Under the pieces are notes generated by a model that was given only the letters and a program-made list of their open reading frames with translations, had not been told where the DNA came from and searched no databases. From Acidianus hospitalis (GTDB lineage: Archaea; Thermoproteota; Thermoprotei_A; Sulfolobales; Sulfolobaceae), in the NCBI GenBank assembly GCA_003086435.1, contig QEFD01000129.1, forward strand, positions 1 through 14,343: a DNA stretch of 14,343 nt. Direction: 5' to 3'. Made by a program: the position numbers and the translations under genes. The number at the start of each line of letters is the position of its first letter. The stretch's first letter is position 1. Of the stretch, positions 1-8,043 are shown piece after piece.

Positions 1-843
1 ATTATGAAATACGGCTTTGAAAATTGGGACTATAGAGGCGGTGGTAGAGCCAGTGCAAGGGAAACTGCTACAAGGGTTGCTGCAGGGGCCATAGCAAAGA
101 AGCTTTTAATGTTTACTAATACCGTAATAGCAGGACATTTAATTAGTTTGGGAAACGTTGAACTAGAAGAGAAAGTATCTTTTGAGGATATTCTTTGCTC
201 TAAATATAGTCCGGTTAGGGCAAGTAAAAAATCCTTAGAAGAAAAATACGAGAAATTACTTATGGAGGCAACAAAAGAAGGAGATAGCTATGGCGGAGTT
301 GCAGAAATAGTTGTAAATAACCCACCTATAGGCCTTGGTGAACCAGTATTTGATAAAATAAAAGCTGATTTGGCTAAGGCAGTAATGTCAATTCCTGCAG
401 TAGTTGGTTTCGAATACGGTTTAGGATTTAAGGCAGCACATATGAGGGGTAGTGAAGCTAATGATGAAATTGTATTAAAAGACGGTAAACTTGGTTGGAA
501 ATATAATAACGCCGGCGGAATCTTAGGAGGTTTGACAAATGGTGAGCAAATAATTTTAAGATGTGCTTTTAAGCCTACATCGTCAATAAGAAAGCCTCAA
601 AAAACTATAGATTTGAGGACTATGAAGGAGACGGAAATTTCAGTTGTAGGTAGACACGATCCTGCAGTAGCAATTAGGGGAGTTGCGGTAGTAGAAGCAA
701 TGGTAGCATTAGTTTTAGCAGATCATGCAATAAGAGCTGGAATAATTCCTCAAGTTAGACTAGACGATAAGCAAGCCTCTCTCATTGAAGAAAATTGGAA
801 GAGGTATGTTAACGCATGCAGGCCTACGGAGGGGTCTCAATAG
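1..843 (+). CDS. aroC: Chorismate synthase, 5' part missing
   Basis: Chorismate synthase converts 5-enolpyruvylshikimate-3-phosphate to chorismate using reduced FMN, the last step of the shikimate pathway in the cytoplasm. The frame is open from base 1, so the first in-frame ATG (base 4) is internal. About 280 codons are present against roughly 380-390 for the family, so about 100 N-terminal residues lie outside the window. Family signatures are clear: [20 protein letters not shown] near the start of the visible part, the [11 protein letters not shown] segment (about residues 173-183 of the visible part), FKPTSSI, and [18 protein letters not shown] near the C-terminus. The end overlaps aroK by 28 bases, as expected for a tightly packed aro operon. 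Nothing looks damaged; only the left end is cut by the window. Confidence 0.96.
   Translation: MMKYGFENWDYRGGGRASARETATRVAAGAIAKKLLMFTNTVIAGHLISLGNVELEEKVSFEDILCSKYSPVRASKKSLEEKYEKLLMEATKEGDSYGGVAEIVVNNPPIGLGEPVFDKIKADLAKAVMSIPAVVGFEYGLGFKAAHMRGSEANDEIVLKDGKLGWKYNNAGGILGGLTNGEQIILRCAFKPTSSIRKPQKTIDLRTMKETEISVVGRHDPAVAIRGVAVVEAMVALVLADHAIRAGIIPQVRLDDKQASLIEENWKRYVNACRPTEGSQ
801..805 (+). promoter_or_regulatory. Shine-Dalgarno site for aroK
   Basis: GAGGT lies 10 bases before the aroK ATG at 816, inside the end of aroC. It matches the anti-SD end of archaeal 16S rRNA and supports the ATG at 816, which gives the family N-terminus [14 protein letters not shown], over later starts. Internal operon genes in Sulfolobales typically use SD sites, unlike leaderless first genes. 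Confidence 0.6.
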
Positions 844-1598
844 TTAACGCCATACCTTCTTGGTATGGATCATCAATGGCAGTAAATTTGAAAGTAAATG
901 TGGAAATTACTAAAGGAAAATATAATGGAGGAAGTAAGTTGATTTCCACTATAATAACATATCTTAAGGAAAAGTTCAATTTAGAAGATTTTGACGTCAA
1001 AATAAACTCCGAGATTCCTCAAGAAAGTGGATTAAAAAGTAGTAGTGCCGTTTCTACAGCATTGATTGGCGAAGTTAAGAGAAAATTTGAGTTAGATATA
1101 GATGTAGTTAAGTATTCTGCAATACTATCTATACTGGCAGGAGTTTCTTACACTGGAGCATTAGACGATGCGGTTTCTGCATATTATGGAGGAGTTTCTT
1201 ACACATACAATAAGGAATTTAAAATTGTTAAAAAATCCGAGCCACCTTCAGATATTTCAATAATCATATTGCCAAAAGGAGGAAGAGGTAAAGTTAATTT
1301 AAATAAGCTAAGGGACTACGAACTAATTTTCTATGAAATTTTTAAGTTATCATTATCAGATCCAATAACTGCAATGAAATATAATGGTATACTAGTTGGC
1401 GAAATTCTAGGTTATGATTTAAAACCCGTGAAAAAAGCTTTAGAGAAAGGGGCATTAGCTTCTGGAATATCTGGTAATGGGCCTTCAATATTTGCTGTTA
1501 CAAAAGAAGGTGAGGAGGGACCAATAATAGATGAATTTAACCTTTACGGTAAAGTAATATTAACAAAGGCTGTCGGACTTGAAAGCGAAGATAAATAG
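816..1598 (+). CDS. aroK: Archaeal shikimate kinase (GHMP family)
   Basis: This enzyme phosphorylates shikimate to shikimate-3-phosphate with ATP. It is the archaeal, GHMP-kinase type, unrelated to bacterial AroK/AroL. The N-terminus [22 protein letters not shown] is typical of the family. The ATP-binding motif [13 protein letters not shown] is at residues 68-80, the acidic segment [13 protein letters not shown] at about 114-125, and the third GHMP motif [14 protein letters not shown] at 215-228. At 260 residues it is slightly shorter than many family members (about 270-290) but all three motifs are intact. It starts inside aroC (28-base overlap), and its end overlaps aroA by 20 bases, so translation of the operon is probably coupled. 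Confidence 0.95.
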   Translation: MQAYGGVSIVNAIPSWYGSSMAVNLKVNVEITKGKYNGGSKLISTIITYLKEKFNLEDFDVKINSEIPQESGLKSSSAVSTALIGEVKRKFELDIDVVKYSAILSILAGVSYTGALDDAVSAYYGGVSYTYNKEFKIVKKSEPPSDISIIILPKGGRGKVNLNKLRDYELIFYEIFKLSLSDPITAMKYNGILVGEILGYDLKPVKKALEKGALASGISGNGPSIFAVTKEGEEGPIIDEFNLYGKVILTKAVGLESEDK

Positions 1599-2766
1599 CT
1601 CTTACATAGAAGGTAAGATAAGGGCACCTCCATCAAAAAGTCTTGGAATTAGATTAATATTTCTCTCATTGTTGACAAAGGTTAATTTATATGCAAGCCT
1701 GGAGTTATCGGATGACCTTTTAGTAGCTAAAAATGCTGTAAATACGTTAAAAAATGGTGGAAATTACGTATATTTAGGAGGCTCTGCAACTACATTAAGG
1801 ATGCTAATTCCAATTGCATTAGCTTTAGGTAAGAAAATAAAAATTGACGGAGATGAGACTCTCAGGAGGAGGCCCTTAAATGCTATTATTAAGGCATTAA
1901 AGTCGGCAAAATTTTCATCAAATTCCTTACCCCTCATAATAGAAGGTAAGTTAGAAGAAGAAACAGTAATAGAAGGTTGGGAAAGCAGTCAATACATTTC
2001 CGGATTAATTTACGCATATCATGTAATAGGAGGGGGTAAAATTAGAATAATACCTCCAATATCTTCGAAGAGCTATATAGAAATGACTATTGATCTCTTT
2101 AATAGAATTGGTTCTGACGTTAAATTTGAGGGTAATGAGATTTTAGTTAATCCTAGACCTCTAAGAGGTTATGAAGGAGAAATACCAGGGGATTATGCTT
2201 TAGCATCATTTTATGCATTGGCATCGTTACTAACTGGGGGAAGAATAGAGATATTTGGCCTTTATGATCCTCCAGACTATTTCGGAGATCATAATATCGT
2301 AGAAATATTTTCTAATATGGGTGCAAAAAGTTATTATTCAAGTTCTTGGATTGTGGAATCTACTGACGAATACTCTCCGATAAAAATAAACGTTAATGAC
2401 GTTCCAGATTTAGCTATTTCCATTGCCACATTATCGTCTGTGGCCAACGGATGTTCCGAAATACAAGGAATTGAAAGACTTAGAATAAAAGAAAGTGACA
2501 GGATTTCTACCATAATTTCTACATTGGGTGCATTTGGAGTTAGTGCAAAATATACAAATGATAATATTACAATTAAGGGCATTAAAAAGGAAAAAATTCT
2601 CAAAGGAAGCATTATATGCCCTTCTGATCATAGGATAGCTATGATGGCTGGAGTATTGTCACTAATACACGGAGGAGAAGTTGACAATGCTGAGTGCGTA
2701 AAAAAGAGTAATCCTCTCTTTTGGCAAGATTTAATAAAACTAGGAGGAAAAATATCTCTAGAATGA
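1579..2766 (+). CDS. aroA: 5-enolpyruvylshikimate-3-phosphate synthase
   Basis: EPSP synthase joins shikimate-3-phosphate and phosphoenolpyruvate. I place the start at a TTG (1579), giving [21 protein letters not shown]; the substrate-binding APPSKS motif at residues 16-21 needs this upstream start, and no ATG or GTG is better placed. Further motifs are [10 protein letters not shown] (67-76, equivalent to the GNAGTALR loop), LRRRPL (95-100), SSQYISG (136-142), GDYALASFY (204-212), the catalytic aspartate in DVPDL (274-278), [11 protein letters not shown] (299-309) and [10 protein letters not shown] (349-358). Its 395 residues are somewhat short compared with bacterial enzymes (about 425) but normal for archaea. 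It overlaps aroK by 20 bases, and its stop codon overlaps the aroD start. Confidence 0.95.
   Translation: MKAKINSSYIEGKIRAPPSKSLGIRLIFLSLLTKVNLYASLELSDDLLVAKNAVNTLKNGGNYVYLGGSATTLRMLIPIALALGKKIKIDGDETLRRRPLNAIIKALKSAKFSSNSLPLIIEGKLEEETVIEGWESSQYISGLIYAYHVIGGGKIRIIPPISSKSYIEMTIDLFNRIGSDVKFEGNEILVNPRPLRGYEGEIPGDYALASFYALASLLTGGRIEIFGLYDPPDYFGDHNIVEIFSNMGAKSYYSSSWIVESTDEYSPIKINVNDVPDLAISIATLSSVANGCSEIQGIERLRIKESDRISTIISTLGAFGVSAKYTNDNITIKGIKKEKILKGSIICPSDHRIAMMAGVLSLIHGGEVDNAECVKKSNPLFWQDLIKLGGKISLE
2742..2747 (+). promoter_or_regulatory. Shine-Dalgarno-like site before aroD
   Basis: AGGAGG lies within the last codons of aroA, with 15 bases between it and the ATG at 2763. The spacing is longer than usual, so its use is probable rather than certain. 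It supports the ATG at 2763 over an in-frame TTG at 2721, which would add 14 residues that do not resemble the family. Confidence 0.45.
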
Positions 2767-3395
2767 GACCGTTAATAGTAGCCTCTTTGCCTATTTATAA
2801 AGAAGATGACTTACTTAAGGCAAGGAATATTAAAGAAGCAGACATGATCGAGTTAAGACTGGATTATTCTCCAAAGCTAATTAGGCTTGAAAAAATAAAG
2901 GAAATCTTAGGTGATTTGAAAGAAAAGCTAATTTTAACAATTAGAGACGTCAATGAGGGAGGAGTATATAAAATTACAGATAGTGAGAAAGCTAAGTATT
3001 TACAGGAAGCTAACGTAGAAGGTTTTATTTATGATGTAGAAGCTTCATTTTTAGAAAGATTTGACGTACCATTTAAAGGTAAAATTGTTTCTTCTCATTA
3101 CTTTAATGAATTACCAAAATATGAAGAAGTAGAGAGAATAATTAAAAAATATGGTAATGACGCACTTTTTATAAAAATAGCTACTATTGGAAAAGGAGAA
3201 TATAAGGAACTCTTAACTAAACTATTGAAATTTGATAAAATTGTAGTTTTACCAATGGGCGTAGATCCATTAGAAAGAATAGCGTTAGGTATTCTTGGTT
3301 CACGGTTAATCTACACTTTCGTTGAATCACAGACTGCCCCAGGCCAGATGCACTATTCCAAGGCTTTCAAGATTATTTCTTGCTTATACGATTAA
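2763..3395 (+). CDS. aroD: Type I 3-dehydroquinate dehydratase
   Basis: Type I dehydroquinase dehydrates 3-dehydroquinate to 3-dehydroshikimate through a Schiff base on lysine. With the ATG at 2763, overlapping the aroA stop as ATGA, the protein has 210 residues and begins [10 protein letters not shown], the usual beta-strand start of archaeal AroD. Visible motifs are ELRLDY (30-35), the arginine in [15 protein letters not shown] with the catalytic histidine at 112, the Schiff-base lysine in IKIATI (about Lys138), and the C-terminal substrate-binding segments SRLIYTF (Arg181) and APGQM (Gln195). It is the last gene of this aro cluster; its TAA overlaps the stop codon of the convergent Rieske gene. 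Confidence 0.94.
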   Translation: MRPLIVASLPIYKEDDLLKARNIKEADMIELRLDYSPKLIRLEKIKEILGDLKEKLILTIRDVNEGGVYKITDSEKAKYLQEANVEGFIYDVEASFLERFDVPFKGKIVSSHYFNELPKYEEVERIIKKYGNDALFIKIATIGKGEYKELLTKLLKFDKIVVLPMGVDPLERIALGILGSRLIYTFVESQTAPGQMHYSKAFKIISCLYD

Positions 3396-3671
3396 CCTTC
3401 TATTATCAGCTCGTCGTTTTTACTCACTTTTACTTGATAAATCTTAAGGGGTTTTTTAGAAGCTCCCTTAGTAGGTTTTCCATCCTTTATTGAAAAATGC
3501 GAAAAGTGACATTGGCAAACAATTTCTTCTCTAATAAGCACTCCATACTTTTCTAAATTGCAGCCAAGGTGAGGACAATATGCATCAAAAGCTATATATT
3601 TATCTCCACCTAAATATAATAATACTATTTCTTTCTCTTCCCCATTTATATTGGCTTTTATTTTAGTCTTC

Positions 3672-5000
<1,329 letters not shown>

Positions 5001-5022
5001 ATATAAGTGACTTATTAAGTTA

Positions 5023-5030
5023 CTTATAAT
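5023..5030 (-). promoter_or_regulatory. TATA box of thiC
   Basis: On the minus strand this reads ATTATAAG, preceded by purine-rich TAAGG as a possible BRE. It lies 23 to 30 bases before the thiC ATG, exactly where a leaderless crenarchaeal promoter should be. In the plus direction it lies 18 to 25 bases before an ATG at 5048, a little close for use by the opposite gene. Confidence 0.65.
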
Positions 5031-5065
5031 CCTTACGGTGTTACATCATGGATGAAGAGATAAGA

Positions 5066-5074
5066 TTTTATAAT
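5066..5074 (+). promoter_or_regulatory. Putative TATA box for the I9-like/xpd operon
   Basis: TTTTATAAT is centred at about 5070. A start site about 27 bases downstream would fall near 5097, just before a GTG at 5100. This suggests that the small gene begins at that GTG as a nearly leaderless message, even though its frame does not match the downstream coding frame. Confidence 0.45.
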
Positions 5075-5099
5075 GTTAAAACAGTATATACATATAGAG

Positions 5100-5397
5100 G
5101 TGAAAACATACGTCAGAAATTAAGGAGATTAGCAGATCAAAAATTGATTATAGAATTGTTGAGATTGCACAGAGCTCTCCAAGTACTGAAGTAGAAGCTA
5201 CAGTTATTTTAAATGTTCCGCCATCAGAGGACGTATTAAAGTCCCTTGAGAATGTGAAGGTTGAAAGAGTTTTCAATTTTATGCAGACAATTAAAATAAG
5301 AGGAAAAGCAAAAGACGTGCTTTCAATAGCTAATAAAGACTTCGTAACATATATAATGCTTGACGAAATTATAGTTAAGAACGAAGAGTGGATTTAA
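5100..5397 (+). pseudogene. Small I9/subtilisin-propeptide-like protein, frame-disrupted 5' end
   Basis: One frame is open from 5104 (after a TGA at 5101) to a TAA at 5397, 97 codons, and reads like a real protein. From about codon 29 it runs as strand, helix, strand, strand, helix, strand: VEATVILNVPP, SEDVLKSLENV, KVERVFNFM, TIKIRGKAKDVLSIAN, VTYIMLDEIIV. This pattern resembles the inhibitor I9 fold of subtilase propeptides; no protease domain follows. The frame has no ATG, GTG or TTG before a GTG at 5254. A GTG at 5100, well placed behind a TATA box, starts MKTYVRN and meets a stop; skipping one base near 5112 would join it to the open frame as MKTY-SEIKEIS. The end overlaps xpd by 10 bases. 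It could be a sequencing error, a recent lesion, recoding, or a non-standard start. Function unknown. Confidence 0.6.
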
Positions 5398-7004
5398 GAG
5401 ATTGGCAAATAAAATTAAAAGATAAAGTTTTAAATTCGTTGAAAAGAGGATTTTTAGTTGCTTTAAACTCTCCCACTGGTAGTGGTAAAACGCTGTTTTC
5501 TTTAGTAGTTGGTACCGAACTTAAGGGTAAGGTAGCTTACATTGTAAGAACGCATAATGAGTATTACCCAGTATATAGAGAAAGCAAAAGGCTAGAGAAG
5601 AGTTTTTCATTTCTAGTAAGTAAAGCACTTGCTTGTCCATTTTCTACTGCTGATGTAAATCCAGAAGATATAAAATGCTCTAGTTGTGACATATTTTCTA
5701 GTATTCCAATAAAGGTCGATGATTATCCTTTTTCTTTTCTTTCAAAGTTAAAGAAAGAGGGAGAAGAGGAGGGATTTTGCCCATATTATTCATTACTAGA
5801 TTCTTTATCTAATTCTGACGTAATAGTTCTGACTTACCCATATTTTTTCATACCTAGATTGAGAGAAGCATTAGGATTAGATTTTTCACAATATGTTGTA
5901 GTAGTAGACGAAGCTCATAATTTAGATAGATTAAATGAGCTTGAAGAAAGAAAACTAAATATAACAATAATTGATAGAGCAATTTCTCAGATTTCAAATA
6001 CTACTGTAATAGAGATATTAAGAAGATTAAAAGAAGAAGTTAAGAAGAAAGCGTTATCTGAGGAAAAATATATTCTAGTACAAGACTATCCTAAGCTTAC
6101 AGATGATGAGCTAGAAATAATAAAAGAAGAGTACGAAGCTTTAAGAGAAAAAATGATAAAAGAAAAGCGAATAAAACAGATTTATTTGAATAATATAATA
6201 AAATTCTATGAAACTGAAGGGAAAGTGTTCTCCTACAAAGGGAGTCTAGTAAAAAAGCCTATAACACCAGAAAACTACATTTCAATACTTAATGATCCGA
6301 GTCTTTCCGTAATTTTAATGTCTGGAACTTTACAATCAAAAGAATTCTTACGTAATGTACTCGGGATAACTAGGCAGATAGAATATATCGATACTGAAAA
6401 AGAAATGAAGAAAAAACTAAGTGGCACTATAGATTGCATTCTGGCTCTTGATGTAACCTCTGCTTATAGTTTAAGAACTAAAGAGATGTGGAAGAAGTAC
6501 GCTTCGTATATTTTAAAAATATTTTACCAAGCGAAAGGCTACGTATTAGCTGTATTTCCTAGCTATTCATTAATGAATGAAGTTATGAAGCTAGTTAATT
6601 TGCCAAAGCTTGTTGAAGATGAGAAAACAAGTCTAGAGGATGTATATAAACTGAAAGAGAAGTCTATTATTGCAGCAGTAGCAAGAGGTAAGCTTTCTGA
6701 AGGAATTGAACTTACTAAGGACGGTAAAAGTTTAATTTCAGACGTAGTACTAGTAGGAATACCTTATCCTGCAGTAGACGATTACCTTAAATTGCAAGCA
6801 GAGGAAATTTCAAAAATTACAGGGCAGGACGTTAAGGATTTGCTTATAAATACTACAGCACTTATAGCTGTAAAGCAAGCAATTGGTAGGGCAATTAGAA
6901 GTGTAAATGATAGGGCAAATGTTTGGTTATTGGATAAAAGGTACGATAGCATAATGTGGAAAACTAAGATTAATTGTTTAAATCCCAAAAAGATTAAGCT
7001 ATAA
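5388..7004 (+). CDS. xpd: XPD/Rad3-family DNA helicase with Fe-S cluster
   Basis: XPD is a 5'-3' superfamily 2 DNA helicase; in archaea it acts alone and its repair role is less settled than in TFIIH. The start is GTG 5388 (MDLRDWQIKLKDKV), inside the end of the I9-like gene. Walker A is SPTGSGKT (28-35), the DEAH box VVVDEAHNLD (171-180), MSGTL marks the start of helicase domain 2, GKLSEGIEL follows, and motif VI is QAIGRAIRS (497-505). Four cysteines between motifs I and II (Cys83, Cys97, Cys100, Cys131) fit the 4Fe-4S ligands needed for helicase activity. Residues about 190-290 are charged and helical, matching the Arch domain. At 538 residues it is near the archaeal norm (about 550). The next gene starts two bases after its stop. 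Confidence 0.95.
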   Translation: MDLRDWQIKLKDKVLNSLKRGFLVALNSPTGSGKTLFSLVVGTELKGKVAYIVRTHNEYYPVYRESKRLEKSFSFLVSKALACPFSTADVNPEDIKCSSCDIFSSIPIKVDDYPFSFLSKLKKEGEEEGFCPYYSLLDSLSNSDVIVLTYPYFFIPRLREALGLDFSQYVVVVDEAHNLDRLNELEERKLNITIIDRAISQISNTTVIEILRRLKEEVKKKALSEEKYILVQDYPKLTDDELEIIKEEYEALREKMIKEKRIKQIYLNNIIKFYETEGKVFSYKGSLVKKPITPENYISILNDPSLSVILMSGTLQSKEFLRNVLGITRQIEYIDTEKEMKKKLSGTIDCILALDVTSAYSLRTKEMWKKYASYILKIFYQAKGYVLAVFPSYSLMNEVMKLVNLPKLVEDEKTSLEDVYKLKEKSIIAAVARGKLSEGIELTKDGKSLISDVVLVGIPYPAVDDYLKLQAEEISKITGQDVKDLLINTTALIAVKQAIGRAIRSVNDRANVWLLDKRYDSIMWKTKINCLNPKKIKL

Positions 7005-7006
7005 CC

Positions 7007-7789
7007 ATGAAAGTGGAAATTTTTACTCACAAAAATTGCACTGAATGTAATCTACTTTTAGAGTATTTGGATCAAAAAGGATTACTAGGAAGAGTTCAAA
7101 TAATAGATACGGAACTTTATCCTTTCTTAGCATTAGAAAGAGGAGTAATTTCAACACCTTCAGTTTTTATAGATGGAAAACTAGTTTATGCAGGTACAGT
7201 AGATTTTCAAGAATTTGAAAAGATACTTCAAGGAGAGAAGATAGTAAAGAAAATAAATAAGGATGAGCTAGTAGACAAGCTAATGTATGGAATAGTTGAT
7301 TCTTTTGCTGCTACAGCATGGCTTTATGTTAATTTAGATTTCGATTCTTTCATGGCTCAAAAAGATTTTGTAATGGCAGTAACAGGTCTAGTATTTTCAG
7401 AGGATGCAGAAGAGCTATATAACTATTTGAGAAATTTAATGATAAAAAATGGGTTAGAGTATGTAAAGAAATGGGAAGATAAAATGCTAAGAAATATTTC
7501 CTCGAACTTTGTTAGGGAGATCTATTGGCTCTATGGTTCAAAACTCTCATTAGAGCAAATTAAGGCAAAATATCCATTAGAAGTCTTTGCGCACTGGCTC
7601 ATGGTTAGAGGGGGATCCACAGGGAGAGTCGGATTAAGAATACATCCATTAACAGAAAAGGATACTATGGAAAGAATTTCAAAGGCTTATATGTACATGA
7701 TAAATAATTATGACCAACTGTGGGAGAAAGTAGAGAAAGAACAAAAATCTTTGAAAAGTATAGAAGTTGAAAGAAAAGCTATACTTTAG
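7007..7789 (+). CDS. Glutaredoxin-fold protein with helical C-terminal domain
   Basis: Residues 1-80 form a glutaredoxin/thioredoxin fold: MKVEIFTHKNCTEC with an active-site CTEC (Cys11, Cys14), then a strand, GVISTPSVFIDGKLVYAG with the conserved cis-proline (Pro51), and a last helix. Such proteins reduce disulfides or handle thiols. Residues about 85-260 are an alpha-helical domain I do not recognise, containing MYGIVDSFAATAWLYVNLDF and HWLMVRGGSTGRVGLRIHP, with no signal peptide or membrane segment, so probably cytoplasmic. The ATG lies two bases after the xpd stop, so the genes are probably cotranscribed. Whether it serves the Fe-S cluster of XPD is only a guess from position. The redox domain is confident; the overall function is unknown. 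Confidence 0.8.
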   Translation: MKVEIFTHKNCTECNLLLEYLDQKGLLGRVQIIDTELYPFLALERGVISTPSVFIDGKLVYAGTVDFQEFEKILQGEKIVKKINKDELVDKLMYGIVDSFAATAWLYVNLDFDSFMAQKDFVMAVTGLVFSEDAEELYNYLRNLMIKNGLEYVKKWEDKMLRNISSNFVREIYWLYGSKLSLEQIKAKYPLEVFAHWLMVRGGSTGRVGLRIHPLTEKDTMERISKAYMYMINNYDQLWEKVEKEQKSLKSIEVERKAIL

Positions 7790-7794
7790 TAACA

Positions 7795-7805
7795 TTTAAA
7801 AATTT
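7795..7805 (+). promoter_or_regulatory. TATA box of the TusA-like gene
   Basis: TTTAAAAATTT lies 20 to 30 bases before the ATG at 7825, in the 35-base gap after the glutaredoxin-like gene. The position fits leaderless transcription, so this gene probably has its own promoter. Confidence 0.55.
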
Positions 7806-7824
7806 CGAAACAAAGATAATTCAC

Positions 7825-8043
7825 ATGCAACAGCTAGATCTTAGAAATAAGTCTTGCGAGGAATTTATTGTCGAACTATCTAAATATTTAGTCTCAATGA
7901 AAGCTGGAGAAACAATAACACTCCTTGCAGAAAAGGATAGAGTCCTATGCCTTCATCAACTTTTACGAAATGCTCCAAGATATCTCTTCAATTACGAAGA
8001 TAAAGAGGATCATGTTGTAATAAATATAAAGAGATTAAGATAA
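7825..8043 (+). CDS. TusA/SirA-like small sulfur-carrier-fold protein
   Basis: The 72-residue product starts MQQLDLRNKSCEEF, where TusA-family proteins have a strand ending in LDLRG followed by CPxP. It then has a helix, KAGETITLLAEKD (strand two), another helix, and a final VVINIKR strand, matching the beta-alpha-beta-alpha-beta-beta TusA fold in length and order. The sulfur-carrying cysteine position is kept (Cys11), but the following proline is replaced: CEEF instead of CPxP. TusA proteins relay persulfide sulfur for tRNA thiolation, molybdenum cofactor or dissimilatory sulfur oxidation, which is prominent in Sulfolobales. Which of these applies cannot be told here. Its 3' end overlaps the convergent membrane-protein gene by 9 bases. 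Confidence 0.65.
   Translation: MQQLDLRNKSCEEFIVELSKYLVSMKAGETITLLAEKDRVLCLHQLLRNAPRYLFNYEDKEDHVVINIKRLR

Noticed and set aside
2721..2762. Upstream TTG start for aroD
   Set aside because: It would add 14 residues that are only aroA codons in another frame and do not match AroD N-termini; the ATG at 2763 overlaps the aroA stop as in a coupled operon.
5001..5047. TPP riboswitch before thiC
   Set aside because: The ATG is 23 to 30 bases from its TATA box, leaving no room for an aptamer, and no conserved thi-box sequence is seen.
5048..5194. A 48-codon frame starting at an ATG, MDEEIRFYNVKTVY and so on, as an independent small gene
   Set aside because: It overlaps the better-supported I9-like frame over more than half its length, lacks recognisable fold features and its TATA spacing is slightly short. 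It could at most supply a 5' end through a frameshift.
5104..5397. KEOPS subunit Pcc1 as identity of the small gene before xpd
   Set aside because: Length is similar, but the strand and helix order and the segment VFNFMQTIKIRGKAKDVLSIAN fit an I9-like fold better than Pcc1.
6095..6120. C/D-box guide RNA suggested by a GATGATGA sequence in xpd, and similar words at about 458 and 8650
   Set aside because: No paired D box and no internal C'/D' boxes at the right spacing; the words lie in ordinary coding sequence.
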